Virus record (IMG/VR): IMGVR_UViG_3300036770_003536
Coordinates: 1-24,714 of that record
Source: a virus
Strand: one strand, 5' to 3'
Length of the DNA: 24,714 nucleotides
In this document: positions 6,794 through 14,126 of the stretch, one piece after another
Layout of the letters: each line of letters starts with the position of its first letter
Position numbering within the stretch: position 1 is the stretch's first letter
Position numbers and translations under genes: made by a program
Notes under the pieces: generated by a model
What the model was told of the DNA's origin: nothing
Database searches by the model: none
Seen by the model: only the letters and a program-made list of their open reading frames with translations

Positions 6794-7416
6794 AAGCCCT
6801 CCAACTCCTCGCAGCTCAGCTCGTCGAGCCACTTCAAGCATCCTTCCTCGTGAACGAGGAATTGCCGAACGGCCTCTTCGTCGAAGTCTGTCACGAGCCG
6901 AAGGTCGCGGAACCCAAGCTGAATGAATGCGAGCTTGCCGGCACCGGTGCCGGATTCCTTGGCGATGATCTTGGCCGAGCCCATGCAGTCAGAAACCAGC
7001 TCGTTCACAGTCGTGCCGGGATGACACCACGCATGACCAGCGTCACTGACGTTGATCTTTGTCTGCGTCACGCCCGCAACGGCCACCGGGCCCGTCTTGC
7101 CGGCTTTGATCGGCTCCAATGCCACACACCACGACGCCGACGATGCTGTCGGGGTGCCACCTGTGAGGACGGGCTCCGACTTAAACTGCGGCGACGTGAA
7201 CGCGACCGCGAGGCCGGTGATCGCCAGCACACCGAACTGCGGGACCACGCTTCCGCTGTTGTTCTTGCATCGCAGCATCGTGTAGGGCGGGGCCGCCATC
7301 GCAATGGCCCCACCCCCATTCGCCTTCGGCTCCTTCATGAGGCCGTTGACAAAGTTGATATGGTCGGCGGCGACCGCGATCCGCTGCCCGGGGCGAACTC
7401 CCAGCCTTGGGTCCAT
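6790..7416 (-). CDS. Probable virion structural protein
   Basis: A 208-aa protein without a recognised named domain. The N-terminus (GVRPGQRIAVAADHINFVNGLM) and the beta-rich centre (SGSVVPQFGVLAITGLAVAF) resemble small proteins found next to tail-tip genes in other phages. A short Asp/Glu-rich helical tail (FDEEAVRQFLVHEEG, then SCEELEGL) could be an interaction segment. It begins 2 bases after the stop of the preceding 329-aa tail gene, with GGGGATC upstream of ATG 7416. It is coupled to the large cysteine-rich protein by GTGA. A tail-tip role is inferred from position only. Confidence 0.55.
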   Translation of the reverse strand: MDPRLGVRPGQRIAVAADHINFVNGLMKEPKANGGGAIAMAAPPYTMLRCKNNSGSVVPQFGVLAITGLAVAFTSPQFKSEPVLTGGTPTASSASWCVALEPIKAGKTGPVAVAGVTQTKINVSDAGHAWCHPGTTVNELVSDCMGSAKIIAKESGTGAGKLAFIQLGFRDLRLVTDFDEEAVRQFLVHEEGCLKWLDELSCEELEGL

Positions 7417-7418
7417 GG

Positions 7419-8408
7419 TCAGATCCCCAGGTTTGCGATGAACTGGTCGCCTGCCGGGAGCTGCGGGATCAGCGGTGACACTGGCCGGCCAGGGCCGTTC
7501 TCCGAAACGATCTTGAGCGAAGCCCAGTTGTCGAATTCGTAGACGCGGTTCTTGTAGGCCGCGATGGGCCGGCGGATCAGCGTGTCGCTCTGCACGTCGT
7601 CCTGGTAGCGAATCCAGACGTATTCCCAGCCGAGCTTCTCAAACGCCGGGATCTCGTCGTCGTACTCATCGCTGTTCACTTTGAACGCGGCGATGTTCGG
7701 CCGGCACTCAAAATCGAACGTGAGCGTGGCGAAAGGCTGGTCACCCTGCCAGTTGCAGCGTGCCCCCATGAACAGGCACTCGCCCACTGCGAAGGCGCGG
7801 AACTTGACCAGGCAAAGCGTGCCCGTGAGCGTTTCGACGGCTCGGATGTACTCCTCGCTCATCGCGACGCCGGCCGGGAAGATCCACGTCTCGGAATACC
7901 GCATCCCGGGCTTGACGACGTCGACGCCCTGCACGCCCTGGGCGTTGACGTTGATTGCCCGGTCAAACTTCGGCTGGGTGTTTGGGTAGACCGTCTCGTC
8001 GAGGGCCTGGTAGATCCTCTCAGTGCGGCCGGTCGTGTCCCAGGCGATGGAGCCCGGGTAGATCTTGGTGTCGTCTTCCTCTTCCTCGGGGTTCTCTCCG
8101 TCGCCCCCGCCGCCTCCCTGGCCCTTCGTCACCAGCGTCTGGTAATCGGCGACGACGTCCCAGTAGTAGTTTCCGATGCCCGTGAGCGAGAGCCGCTTTC
8201 GCGACCAATACTTGCCGGAACCATCGGTGCTCACATACGGCGGCGCGTACGTGTTCATGATCGCGACAGCCCGATTGAAGCTGTCGACGCGGCCCATGAT
8301 GTAGCTGCGACGAACCTTCTCGATCTGGCCAGACTCGCTCTCGTTCGTGACCTCGCCGGACATGCTGTCCGACTTTTCCCAAACGCGGACGTCTGCAAGG
8401 AGCGTCAT
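7419..8408 (-). CDS. Probable tail-tip/baseplate protein downstream of tape measure
   Basis: A 329-aa protein coupled to the tape measure stop by ATGA (8405-8408). In siphophages the genes right after the tape measure encode the distal tail and tail hub proteins, and this one is in that place. The protein is beta-rich and aromatic-rich, with a low-complexity insert (KGQGGGGGDGENPEEEEDD, about residues 95-113) that looks like an exposed loop. No domain of the Dit or Tal families could be recognised with confidence. The middle part (SETWIFPAGVAMSEEYIRAVETLTG) and the repeated CLFMGARCNWQGDQPFATLTFDFECRP-type strands suggest a structural protein. Function is inferred from position. Confidence 0.6.
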   Translation of the reverse strand: MTLLADVRVWEKSDSMSGEVTNESESGQIEKVRRSYIMGRVDSFNRAVAIMNTYAPPYVSTDGSGKYWSRKRLSLTGIGNYYWDVVADYQTLVTKGQGGGGGDGENPEEEEDDTKIYPGSIAWDTTGRTERIYQALDETVYPNTQPKFDRAINVNAQGVQGVDVVKPGMRYSETWIFPAGVAMSEEYIRAVETLTGTLCLVKFRAFAVGECLFMGARCNWQGDQPFATLTFDFECRPNIAAFKVNSDEYDDEIPAFEKLGWEYVWIRYQDDVQSDTLIRRPIAAYKNRVYEFDNWASLKIVSENGPGRPVSPLIPQLPAGDQFIANLGI

Positions 8409-10501
8409 ACGAAGGCACCTCCGAAGTCCAGGATCCCGTGCCGGATCTTCTCGAGCGTCTCATTGCCCTTCGAGGTGAGCTTCGCGTGAGCCTCAACAGC
8501 CTTGACCACGTCTGCCAGGCCGGCCTTCATCGTGGCGATGACCTCTGTCATGCCGGCGGCCTGTTGCACCACCTGCTGGGCACCGTTGGCAGCCGCAGCA
8601 GCTCGAGGTGAGTCCGCCCCCGGCAGGACGTTTCCGCCGGCAGCCTGCGATTGCTCCATCAGGTCGGCCATGCGGCCGGTGTTGAAGGCCGTCTCGCTCA
8701 CCGGCGTTTCGAGGTTTGCGAGCTCGGGCGCGATGCCAAGGCCGACGGCGTCACCAAACGTGCCGAGCGTGGCTCGCGGCATGTCGAACCGTGAGGGCCC
8801 GCCTGACGGGCGATCGTAGAGGCCGGCAGGGTCGTCCGAGTTTGGGTTGCGAGCGAACGAGGCTACATCGAGGCTGCCGCCGGGCCCGAAGTCAGTCGGG
8901 GCACCAGGGCCGGGCGACATTCCGGATCCAACTCCGGTCGCTGCCGACTTGTCACCCTCGACGCGGGCCAGCCACGCGGCTGCGTCTTGCTTGACCTTTT
9001 CCAGCTCGGCCTTCGTCGGGCCGGCCGCCAGGTCCGCACCGCCAGCCCCACCTTCCTTAGATTTCTTGAGCTCCGCTTGGACCCCAAGAAACTCCGCCGA
9101 GAACTTCTTGATCGACGCCATCATGTCGTCGGTGGACTTCCGGAACGATGGCGAGAGCTGACGCGCTGCGTAGACCACAAGCCCGATCGCACCTGCAACG
9201 AGGACGATAATCGCCACCACGGGATTGAGCAGCATTGGCAGGCCTGTCAGCACCGACTGCACAAGCCCGATCCCTGCCGACATCACCTTCATCGCGTAGC
9301 CGATGCCGATCGCCCCGAGGCCGAATGTCAGGACGCTGCCGGTTGCCGTTCCAACGATCGTCGAAAGGATCGGGAATCCGTCGAGGAGCCAGCCGATGCC
9401 GCCGGCAACCTTCGTGAGGAAGCCGGCCACGTTCATCAGGGAAGGAGCGAGACCGTTTCCGAACGCGATCGAAACATCATCAACGGCACTAGTCAGAAAA
9501 CGGATCGCCCCGCCGAGGCCGGCGTCCATCTTCTTTGCCGTATCGGCTGCGACGTCGCCGGCGGCCACGATGTTGGCATGAAGCTTCCTGGTTTCGGTGA
9601 CGGTGCCTGCGATCGCCTGGGCTCCGGTGATGCCAAGCAGACCGAATGCCGCGTTGAATTTTTGCAGCCGCTCTCCGCTCGAAAGGTTCGCAGTGACGGC
9701 CGCCACCTCGCCAAGGGTGTCAACCAGCGGCCGTACGTTGCCGGCAGCATCGAGAAACGCCACGCCGAAAATGTCTTTGAGCGACGCGGCTTCGGCTCCG
9801 GTGATCGTCAGCAGACGTCGCAAGGCCGTTCCGGCGTTACTCCCCTGGATGCCGACGTTGCCGAGCGTGCCAAGGATGGCGGCCGTTTCTTCGATCGTCA
9901 TCCCTGTCTGGGCCGCGACCGGGCCGGCGTAACTCAACGCCTCGCCCAGGCTCTCAACCGAGTTGAACGACATGTTCGCCGCGGCCGTGAGGGTATTGGC
10001 CACCCGAGCCGCGTCGCCCGCGCCAAGATTGAACTGCCGCAGACTGGCCGCCATGATCCCCGACGAAAGCGTGGCATCCGTGCCCGTGGCCCGGGCCAGG
10101 TCCATGACGGCCGATGTCATGACCATGATCTCGTCGGGCTTGAAGCCCGCGCGGCCCAGCTCGCCCATGAGGCTCGCGACCTGGGTGGCCGTGAAACTTG
10201 TCGTGGCGCCGAGCTGCCGGGCCCTGGCCGTCAGGGCCTCGAGCTCCGGACCTGTCGCCTGCGAGACGGCGCCGGCCGACCGCATGGCATCGTCGAATGT
10301 GGCAAAGCTTTTGACCGCCAGCCCCATAGGGACGGCGATCATTCCAGCGCCCATGGCAGCGTTCATGCCCCACCGCTGCATGGCGGCACCGGTCTGGTTC
10401 ATCTTCGCCTGGACGCGATCCAGGGCCTGCTGGAACGGACCATCCTTGGCGAAGATCTCGACGTAGGCACCGCCGGCACGGACGGCTCCGGAAATGCTCA
10501 T
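8405..10501 (-). CDS. Tail tape measure protein, TP901 type
   Basis: A 698-aa protein. Residues ~60-290 are a TP901-type tape measure core: SFATFDDAMRSAGAVSQATG, LGATTSFTATQVASLMGELG, GNVGIQGSNAGTALRRLL and the rest follow the usual family order. A long hydrophobic region (about residues 340-445) contains three membrane-type stretches, as expected for the part that enters the host envelope. The C-terminal third is low in order, rich in Gly/Ser/Pro, and ends in a helical segment. Its ATG overlaps the chaperone extension stop as ATGA. By the usual rule of about 1.5 angstrom per residue, 698 residues would suit a tail near 100 nm; this is a rough estimate. No peptidase domain was seen. Confidence 0.9.
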   Translation of the reverse strand: MSISGAVRAGGAYVEIFAKDGPFQQALDRVQAKMNQTGAAMQRWGMNAAMGAGMIAVPMGLAVKSFATFDDAMRSAGAVSQATGPELEALTARARQLGATTSFTATQVASLMGELGRAGFKPDEIMVMTSAVMDLARATGTDATLSSGIMAASLRQFNLGAGDAARVANTLTAAANMSFNSVESLGEALSYAGPVAAQTGMTIEETAAILGTLGNVGIQGSNAGTALRRLLTITGAEAASLKDIFGVAFLDAAGNVRPLVDTLGEVAAVTANLSSGERLQKFNAAFGLLGITGAQAIAGTVTETRKLHANIVAAGDVAADTAKKMDAGLGGAIRFLTSAVDDVSIAFGNGLAPSLMNVAGFLTKVAGGIGWLLDGFPILSTIVGTATGSVLTFGLGAIGIGYAMKVMSAGIGLVQSVLTGLPMLLNPVVAIIVLVAGAIGLVVYAARQLSPSFRKSTDDMMASIKKFSAEFLGVQAELKKSKEGGAGGADLAAGPTKAELEKVKQDAAAWLARVEGDKSAATGVGSGMSPGPGAPTDFGPGGSLDVASFARNPNSDDPAGLYDRPSGGPSRFDMPRATLGTFGDAVGLGIAPELANLETPVSETAFNTGRMADLMEQSQAAGGNVLPGADSPRAAAAANGAQQVVQQAAGMTEVIATMKAGLADVVKAVEAHAKLTSKGNETLEKIRHGILDFGGAFV

Positions 10502-10842
10502 GGGTCACCCGCCTTTCGCGTGACCTCGCGGAACCCGATCGACTTCAAGAACGCGGCCGTAGCCGGCTGGGAGTCGACGAACTCGGCGGGCTCATCCAGG
10601 TATGGATGGAACGTGTATGCGGTCGGGGCCTTGCCGCTGCTGGTGTCCGCGTTGATTTGAGCGAGCAGGCCCATGAGCGATGCCGTGTGGTTCCATTGTT
10701 CGTTCGACTTGCCCCACGCCATCACGAACAGCTCGTGGAACGTGTAGCTCCAAGGCTTTACGCCGCATTGACCGGCGAACTCGATGGCGAGCTCGTAGGG
10801 GTCAACGAATTCACCAGGCTCTCCAGAGTCATCTTGTCGAGC
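10498..10842 (-). CDS. Tail assembly chaperone extension (gpT-like, -1 frame)
   Basis: Reading frame open through 10498-10842 and -1 relative to the upstream chaperone gene. Its only internal starts (GTG 10725, ATG 10722) lack a good ribosome site, yet the stretch before them reads as protein: GEFVDPYELAIEFAGQ and PWSYTFHELFVMAWGK. That pattern is typical of the second half of phage G/GT-type chaperones. A shift at CCAAAAG (10848-10842) would give 135 residues of the first protein plus 114 of this one, 249 aa in total; lambda gpGT is of like size. The stop overlaps the tape measure start as ATGA, the conserved place for this gene. In lambda the long form binds the tape measure while the short form binds tube subunits. 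Independent translation from 10725 (75 aa) is the alternative. Confidence 0.72.
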   Translation of the reverse strand, partial: ARQDDSGEPGEFVDPYELAIEFAGQCGVKPWSYTFHELFVMAWGKSNEQWNHTASLMGLLAQINADTSSGKAPTAYTFHPYLDEPAEFVDSQPATAAFLKSIGFREVTRKAGDP

Positions 10843-11246
10843 TTTTGGCTCTCTTCGTCCGCGGCGGCGCTGAGTTGATCCTTCAGCTCGTCCGTCAGCT
10901 CCCGAGCCTTCTTGAGGTTTTTCAGAATCAGCCCCCGAAGGGGCTCCTCGAAAAAATAGGCGAGGCCCTCCAGGACCAGGTCGTAGGCGATGCGGAACGT
11001 GTCAGGCGGAAGCTCCTCCTCGAAATCCTCCCGAGTGATGCCGGCCTTTTCGATCTGCCTGCTGAGGATCGCACAGAGCACGTCCATGAACATCAGATCG
11101 TTGTGGAGGTACTTCTCTCGCAGCTCAGGCTTCACGAAGATCACCGTGAGCCGTTCGCCCAGGATCTTCTCCGTGCGACGCACGACGCCCATCGTGATCC
11201 GGATGTGGTACTCGCGGCCGTCCAGCGTCTTGAACGAATTGGCCAT
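10758..11246 (-). CDS. Tail assembly chaperone (gpG-like)
   Basis: A 162-aa protein starting at ATG 11246, seven bases after GGAG; an adjacent ATG at 11249 overlaps the previous stop (TGATG) and is also possible. The opening KTLDGREYHIRITMGVVRRTE and the helical, charged middle part (EKAGITREDFEEELPPDTFRIAYDLVLEGLAYFF) fit the short form of siphophage tail chaperones. It lies between tail tube genes and tape measure, as expected. The C-terminus (NSLTPTSSPSSSPVNAA) is low-complexity, consistent with being the unshifted end, while the -1 frame below it encodes conserved-looking sequence. Confidence 0.75.
   Translation of the reverse strand: MANSFKTLDGREYHIRITMGVVRRTEKILGERLTVIFVKPELREKYLHNDLMFMDVLCAILSRQIEKAGITREDFEEELPPDTFRIAYDLVLEGLAYFFEEPLRGLILKNLKKARELTDELKDQLSAAADEESQKLDKMTLESLVNSLTPTSSPSSSPVNAA
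10842..10848 (-). promoter_or_regulatory. Candidate -1 ribosomal frameshift site CCAAAAG
   Basis: In the chaperone frame this reads C CAA AAG. A -1 slip lets the A-site Lys tRNA re-pair from AAG to AAA; the P-site re-pairing (CAA to CCA) has a middle mismatch, so the heptamer is not a perfect slippery site. It lies 28 codons before the zero-frame stop. GACCCCT near 10800 is a weaker alternative within the shared open window. Confidence 0.4.
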
Positions 11247-11248
11247 CA

Positions 11249-11620
11249 TCACTCTCCAAGGAACCAGGGTTTGAGTCGCACCTGCCACGACATAAGGCCG
11301 CGGAGCGAGACCGTGATCGGCGAGCCGACAATGACGACCGGCAGCTCCACAGCCACGTTGCTGATCGAGAGCGTCATGGGCTTGGGCGGGTGTTGATTGA
11401 ACTTCGCCTTGAACCGGTCGTAGTTGTTCTTCCAGAGAATCTGGATCGTGATGGTGGCGTCGGCGCTGATAACGAGGGTCGAGGCCCAGTCGTGGCCGGG
11501 AGGCGTGACCTCCACCGTGCGGCCCTCGACATCGATGTTGAAATCACGAGTGCCTTCGAGGATCTCCCCGTCCAGGTAGGCGTTCTGGTCGCGGCCAAGG
11601 AGGATCGTTTGGGTCGGCAT
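11249..11620 (-). CDS. Tail tube-like protein, paralogue 3
   Basis: A 123-aa protein beginning TILLGRDQNAYLDGE, then TRDFNIDVEGRTVEVT. That pattern (a short strand, Gly, Asp, then a strand-loop ending in a Val-Glu-Val-Thr type segment) is common at the N-terminus of phage tail tube proteins and matches the two upstream paralogues. The second half differs from theirs and carries LKPWFLGE at the end. It is the last of three tandem copies and its stop overlaps the chaperone start. No strong ribosome site precedes ATG 11620, so it may depend on coupling over a 25-base gap. A special role such as tube start or end, or a tail-tube accessory, is possible. Confidence 0.6.
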   Translation of the reverse strand: MPTQTILLGRDQNAYLDGEILEGTRDFNIDVEGRTVEVTPPGHDWASTLVISADATITIQILWKNNYDRFKAKFNQHPPKPMTLSISNVAVELPVVIVGSPITVSLRGLMSWQVRLKPWFLGE

Positions 11621-11645
11621 CGGTCACTCATGAGGATGCCCGGGA

Positions 11646-12002
11646 TCACGGAGGCGGCAGCGGAGTGAGCGCGTAGGAGATCTTGTATCCCTCGCGACCC
11701 TTGGGCGTGACCGTCTTCTCGATGTCGATGACGACCAGCTCCGACTCGAGCGACGTGTCATCAACCTTGCCGACCTCGAACGTGCCCTGGTCACCGACGG
11801 TCGCGGTGTGGTGGGTGCAGTTGCACACGACAGGGATGTCAACGAGGCCGACTTGGGTTTCGACCTGCGTCAAGGCGGTTCCCAGAAACACCGTCGCGTC
11901 GAGCTCGTCGCCATCGGCACCGATTTCGACGGACTCGATGTCGTCGTTCGCCACGCCAGGAATGCTCGAAACCTGGTCTCGGCCGAGGATCTTCACACCC
12001 AT
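11646..12002 (-). CDS. Tail tube-like protein, paralogue 2
   Basis: A 118-aa protein with LGRDQVSSIPGVANDDIESV at the start and REGYKISYALTPL at the end. Both parts line up with the preceding gene (LGKDYTISG and KEGFVTYKLTL). The intervening strands hold VVCNCTHHTATVGDQGTF in the place of the other copy's VAITCSDHTGNL, so a Cys and a His are shared. It has the size and beta-rich look of a tail tube subunit. ATG 12002 follows GGAG about 14 bases upstream and GAAAGA closer in. It could form mixed tubes with its neighbour or serve as a distinct segment. Confidence 0.62.
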   Translation of the reverse strand: MGVKILGRDQVSSIPGVANDDIESVEIGADGDELDATVFLGTALTQVETQVGLVDIPVVCNCTHHTATVGDQGTFEVGKVDDTSLESELVVIDIEKTVTPKGREGYKISYALTPLPPP

Positions 12003-12020
12003 GATTCTTTCAGGCTCCTA

Positions 12021-12374
12021 TCAGACGGCGATTGGATTGGCGGAGGCGGTGCCGGTCGTCAGCGTGAGCTTGTAGGTCACGAAACCCTCCTTGGGCTCGC
12101 TGCGGGGGGCCTTCACGACGATGAGGTTGCCCGTGTGGTCAGAGCACGTGATGGCGACGGAGGCGCCCACGCTGAACGTGGTGGCGGCCTCGGCAAGAAT
12201 CGTGCACTCAAACGTCTTCTTCGGGAGGCCGGCGACGTAACGCTTGAGCGGCAGAGTGCCGGCCCTGGTCGTGGCCTCGATCTTCTCGGCCTCAATCTTC
12301 ACTGTGAGGTCGGAAACGTTCTCGACCGCGCCGGAGATCGTGTAATCCTTGCCGAGATTGATCGTCTGGGCCAT
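12021..12374 (-). CDS. Tail tube-like protein, paralogue 1 (first copy)
   Basis: A 117-aa protein: LGKDYTISGAVENVSDLTVK, then EKIEATTRAGT, matching the usual tail tube opening (strand, Gly-x-x, strand, glu-ile-asp-ala-thr-like segment). Its C-terminus KEGFVTYKLTLTTG matches the next gene. It is the first gene after a terminator-like hairpin with a candidate -10 beside it, and has AGGAA before ATG 12374. Independent strong expression would suit a major tube subunit that is needed in many copies. This copy is the best candidate for the major tail protein. Confidence 0.65.
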   Translation of the reverse strand: MAQTINLGKDYTISGAVENVSDLTVKIEAEKIEATTRAGTLPLKRYVAGLPKKTFECTILAEAATTFSVGASVAITCSDHTGNLIVVKAPRSEPKEGFVTYKLTLTTGTASANPIAV

Positions 12375-12387
12375 CGGGAATTCCTCG

Positions 12388-12428
12388 AAAAACGGCGTTC
12401 AAAGCGGTGCCTGTGGCACCTGAACGCC
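12388..12428 (-). terminator. Terminator-type hairpin before the tail tube genes
   Basis: On the minus strand an outer stem of 8 pairs (GGCGTTCA with TGAACGCC) encloses an inner stem of 6 pairs (GGTGCC, loop ACA, GGCACC) with a small bulge. It is followed after one G by TTTTT (12392-12388). It lies 25 bases after the stop of the HK97-gp10-like gene and just before the first tube gene. Confidence 0.6.
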
Positions 12429-12437
12429 AGTATATGA
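12429..12437 (-). promoter_or_regulatory. Candidate -10 element D (TATACTG)
   Basis: The minus strand reads CATATACTGGCG, with TATACT at 12434-12429, next to the terminator hairpin. A start about seven bases on (near 12422) would begin within the left arm, leave the outer stem incomplete and give a ~48-base leader before ATG 12374. No clear -35 is seen. Confidence 0.42.
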
Positions 12438-12452
12438 CGCCCCGTGCGCGTC

Positions 12453-13235
12453 TCAGCCGCGGAAGGTGTTGCGGAACAACTCGGCGAGCTGAGGCCGGCA
12501 CTTCGCGAGAGCCGGTCGCATGAATGGGCGCGGTGGATAGACGACAGTCTTCTCCTTGCCGACCCTCTTCCAGCGACTGCCCATGGGAGTGTGTTGCGAC
12601 ACCCAACGGATAATCGGCTTCCGATTTGGCTCCCACCTCGGGATCACCACCCACGCGACGAGCTTGATGGTTCCGCCGAACTCATGGAGCCGCGGGACGG
12701 GGTGCCCTTTGTGAGATGGGCCGGCGACTGCGGAATGCGTCGAGCTGTCGTAGGCGTTGTAGAGGTTCCGGCGGAACCCAAGCATGTGACCAACGGGGGC
12801 ATGCGTGTGCGGTGGCGTGCCCGGGGCGGATGGCGGCTTGGTTTTGATCTCGCGGATCCGCTGGAGGACCTTTCGGCGGTCGGCCTCGGTGATGAGCCCC
12901 TCGCGAGACCGAAGGCCGCCAGAGCCTCTGAGGAAACGCCCGCGGCCGTCCCGCATGATCCCCGCGCGTTCCGTCGTCATTCCCGGCAGCCTGGCGATGT
13001 CCGCAAGCGAAAGCCCGGAATTCATGCCGACCACCTTGGGGATCGGCTTCGCCATGCCCACCTTCTTGATCGACTTCTGGGCGGTGCGGCGGACCAGGAG
13101 CGAGCCACGGGAAAGCCCGATGAACTCCGAGCGCGAGAGGGCCGAGATCACGCGGGCCCGGTCGAAGAACATCGACTTGTGGATCCGCATGCTCAGCAGG
13201 TTGCCGAGGGCACCCGGATTGATCCCAAACGCCAT
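12453..13235 (-). CDS. HK97-gp10-like tail completion/neck protein
   Basis: A 260-aa basic protein. The C-terminal part (YPPRPFMRPALAKCRPQLAELFRN) is the usual end of HK97-gp10-like proteins, which act at the tail-to-head joint, and HEFGGTI is another segment commonly seen in this family. It is longer than the typical 110-160 aa: about 100 residues (from ~60 to ~160) are an insert containing RPGMTTERAGIMRDGRGRF-type basic sequence and a PPSAPGTPPHTHAP linker. It follows the terminator-like gene by 8 bases with GGTGAG before ATG 13235. A terminator-type hairpin follows its stop. The family call rests mainly on the C-terminal pattern and gene order. Confidence 0.68.
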   Translation of the reverse strand: MAFGINPGALGNLLSMRIHKSMFFDRARVISALSRSEFIGLSRGSLLVRRTAQKSIKKVGMAKPIPKVVGMNSGLSLADIARLPGMTTERAGIMRDGRGRFLRGSGGLRSREGLITEADRRKVLQRIREIKTKPPSAPGTPPHTHAPVGHMLGFRRNLYNAYDSSTHSAVAGPSHKGHPVPRLHEFGGTIKLVAWVVIPRWEPNRKPIIRWVSQHTPMGSRWKRVGKEKTVVYPPRPFMRPALAKCRPQLAELFRNTFRG

Positions 13236-13243
13236 GACTCACC

Positions 13244-13726
13244 TCACGGAGCCGGGGCAGGGATCATCGGCAGATAAATGCCGAACATAACACCGATGTT
13301 GGTCGTGAACTGGTCACGCTGGTCGACCTCGCTCGGCACCGAAACCTCCGCGACATCGAGGATGTCGACGCCGGCCGGCAGGTCGTTCTTGAAGTGGTCG
13401 CTGCGGATGGCGTCCTGGATCGCCATGCCGAGGTCCTCGAGGGCCTCGATCTCCTCATCGGTGCTGACCACCTGCGTGATCCCGATATTGAGCGTGACCG
13501 CCGCGGCATTCGAGCGACGCGGGGCCGTCTGCATCCCGGTGGCCTCGTCCCAGGTCGTGGTCCCCGGAGAAACCGTCACGCGGAGCTGCTCGGTCTCCTC
13601 CCGGTCGAAGTCCGCCATGCGTCGATATACGGCGCCGATGGTCGTGATCGGAGCCGGCCAGGTGTAGGCCGAGAGAGCCGTCGCGAGGGCCTTGCCGATC
13701 GTGCGTTGGATGTGGGGGGAGCTCAT
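13244..13726 (-). CDS. Tail terminator-like protein
   Basis: A 160-aa protein starting at ATG 13726, coupled by ATGA to the previous gene; the longer frame from 14032 would lie inside that gene. Its build (helix HIQRTIGKALATALSAY, then strands around YRRMADFDREETEQLRVTVSPG, a helix STDEEIEALEDLGMAIQDAI, and a final strand NIGVMFGIYLP) resembles siphophage tail terminators (lambda gpU-like), which stop tube growth and join the head. It sits directly before the HK97-gp10-like gene, the common neighbour. No invariant motif exists for this family, so the call is structural likeness plus order. Confidence 0.55.
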   Translation of the reverse strand: MSSPHIQRTIGKALATALSAYTWPAPITTIGAVYRRMADFDREETEQLRVTVSPGTTTWDEATGMQTAPRRSNAAAVTLNIGITQVVSTDEEIEALEDLGMAIQDAIRSDHFKNDLPAGVDILDVAEVSVPSEVDQRDQFTTNIGVMFGIYLPMIPAPAP

Positions 13727-14118
13727 AGCGTCGCCGCCTCCCGAAACGCCTGGTCGATCTGCTCGCTCGTGAACCCGAGAGCGGCTGCCATCGGCACGAG
13801 CCAAGCGTGGGAACGATCGACGTATGGGGCGTATTCCCACTCGACGCGAACAGCCTCGCGTGTTGCCGCGTCTTGAATCGAGTCGATGGCAGCTTCGACG
13901 GTCGCCATGCTCACGCCATGAGCGACTAGCCAGAGCCGAATCTGCCTCGCCGACACTTGAGGAGGCACCGGTGATTCGTCTTCCGCTCGCTCCCAACCTT
14001 CGGGGAGTTGGTCCGCGGGGACCGCCGTGCATCCTTCCGGTGGAGCCCAGCCTGCAGGCACGTCAGGCCGCACGAATGTCACGACCTTGCCTTCAGCGTT
14101 CAGGATTGCGAGAGCCAT
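13723..14118 (-). CDS. Tail fibre-associated protein
   Basis: A 131-aa protein. The N-terminal part (ILNAEGKVVTFVRPDVPAGWAPPEGCTAV) and the C-terminal helical part (SARQIRLWLVAHGVS, then REAVRVEWEYA and ALGFTSEQIDQAFREAATL) are the two segments often seen in small proteins beside phage tail fibres, where they join or help fibre assembly. It starts 8 bases after the tail fibre stop, on ATG 14118, with TTTGAGCCTC-type partial pairing rather than a clear GGAGG. It is coupled to the terminator-like gene by ATGA. Family assignment is from pattern memory, not from a catalytic motif. Confidence 0.65.
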   Translation of the reverse strand: MALAILNAEGKVVTFVRPDVPAGWAPPEGCTAVPADQLPEGWERAEDESPVPPQVSARQIRLWLVAHGVSMATVEAAIDSIQDAATREAVRVEWEYAPYVDRSHAWLVPMAAALGFTSEQIDQAFREAATL

Positions 14119-14126
14119 TTTGAGCC

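Noticed and set aside
8987-10660. 557-codon plus-strand frame opposite the tape measure
   Set aside because: Low-complexity Arg/Asp/Gly-rich sequence with no motif, antisense to a clear TP901 tape measure.
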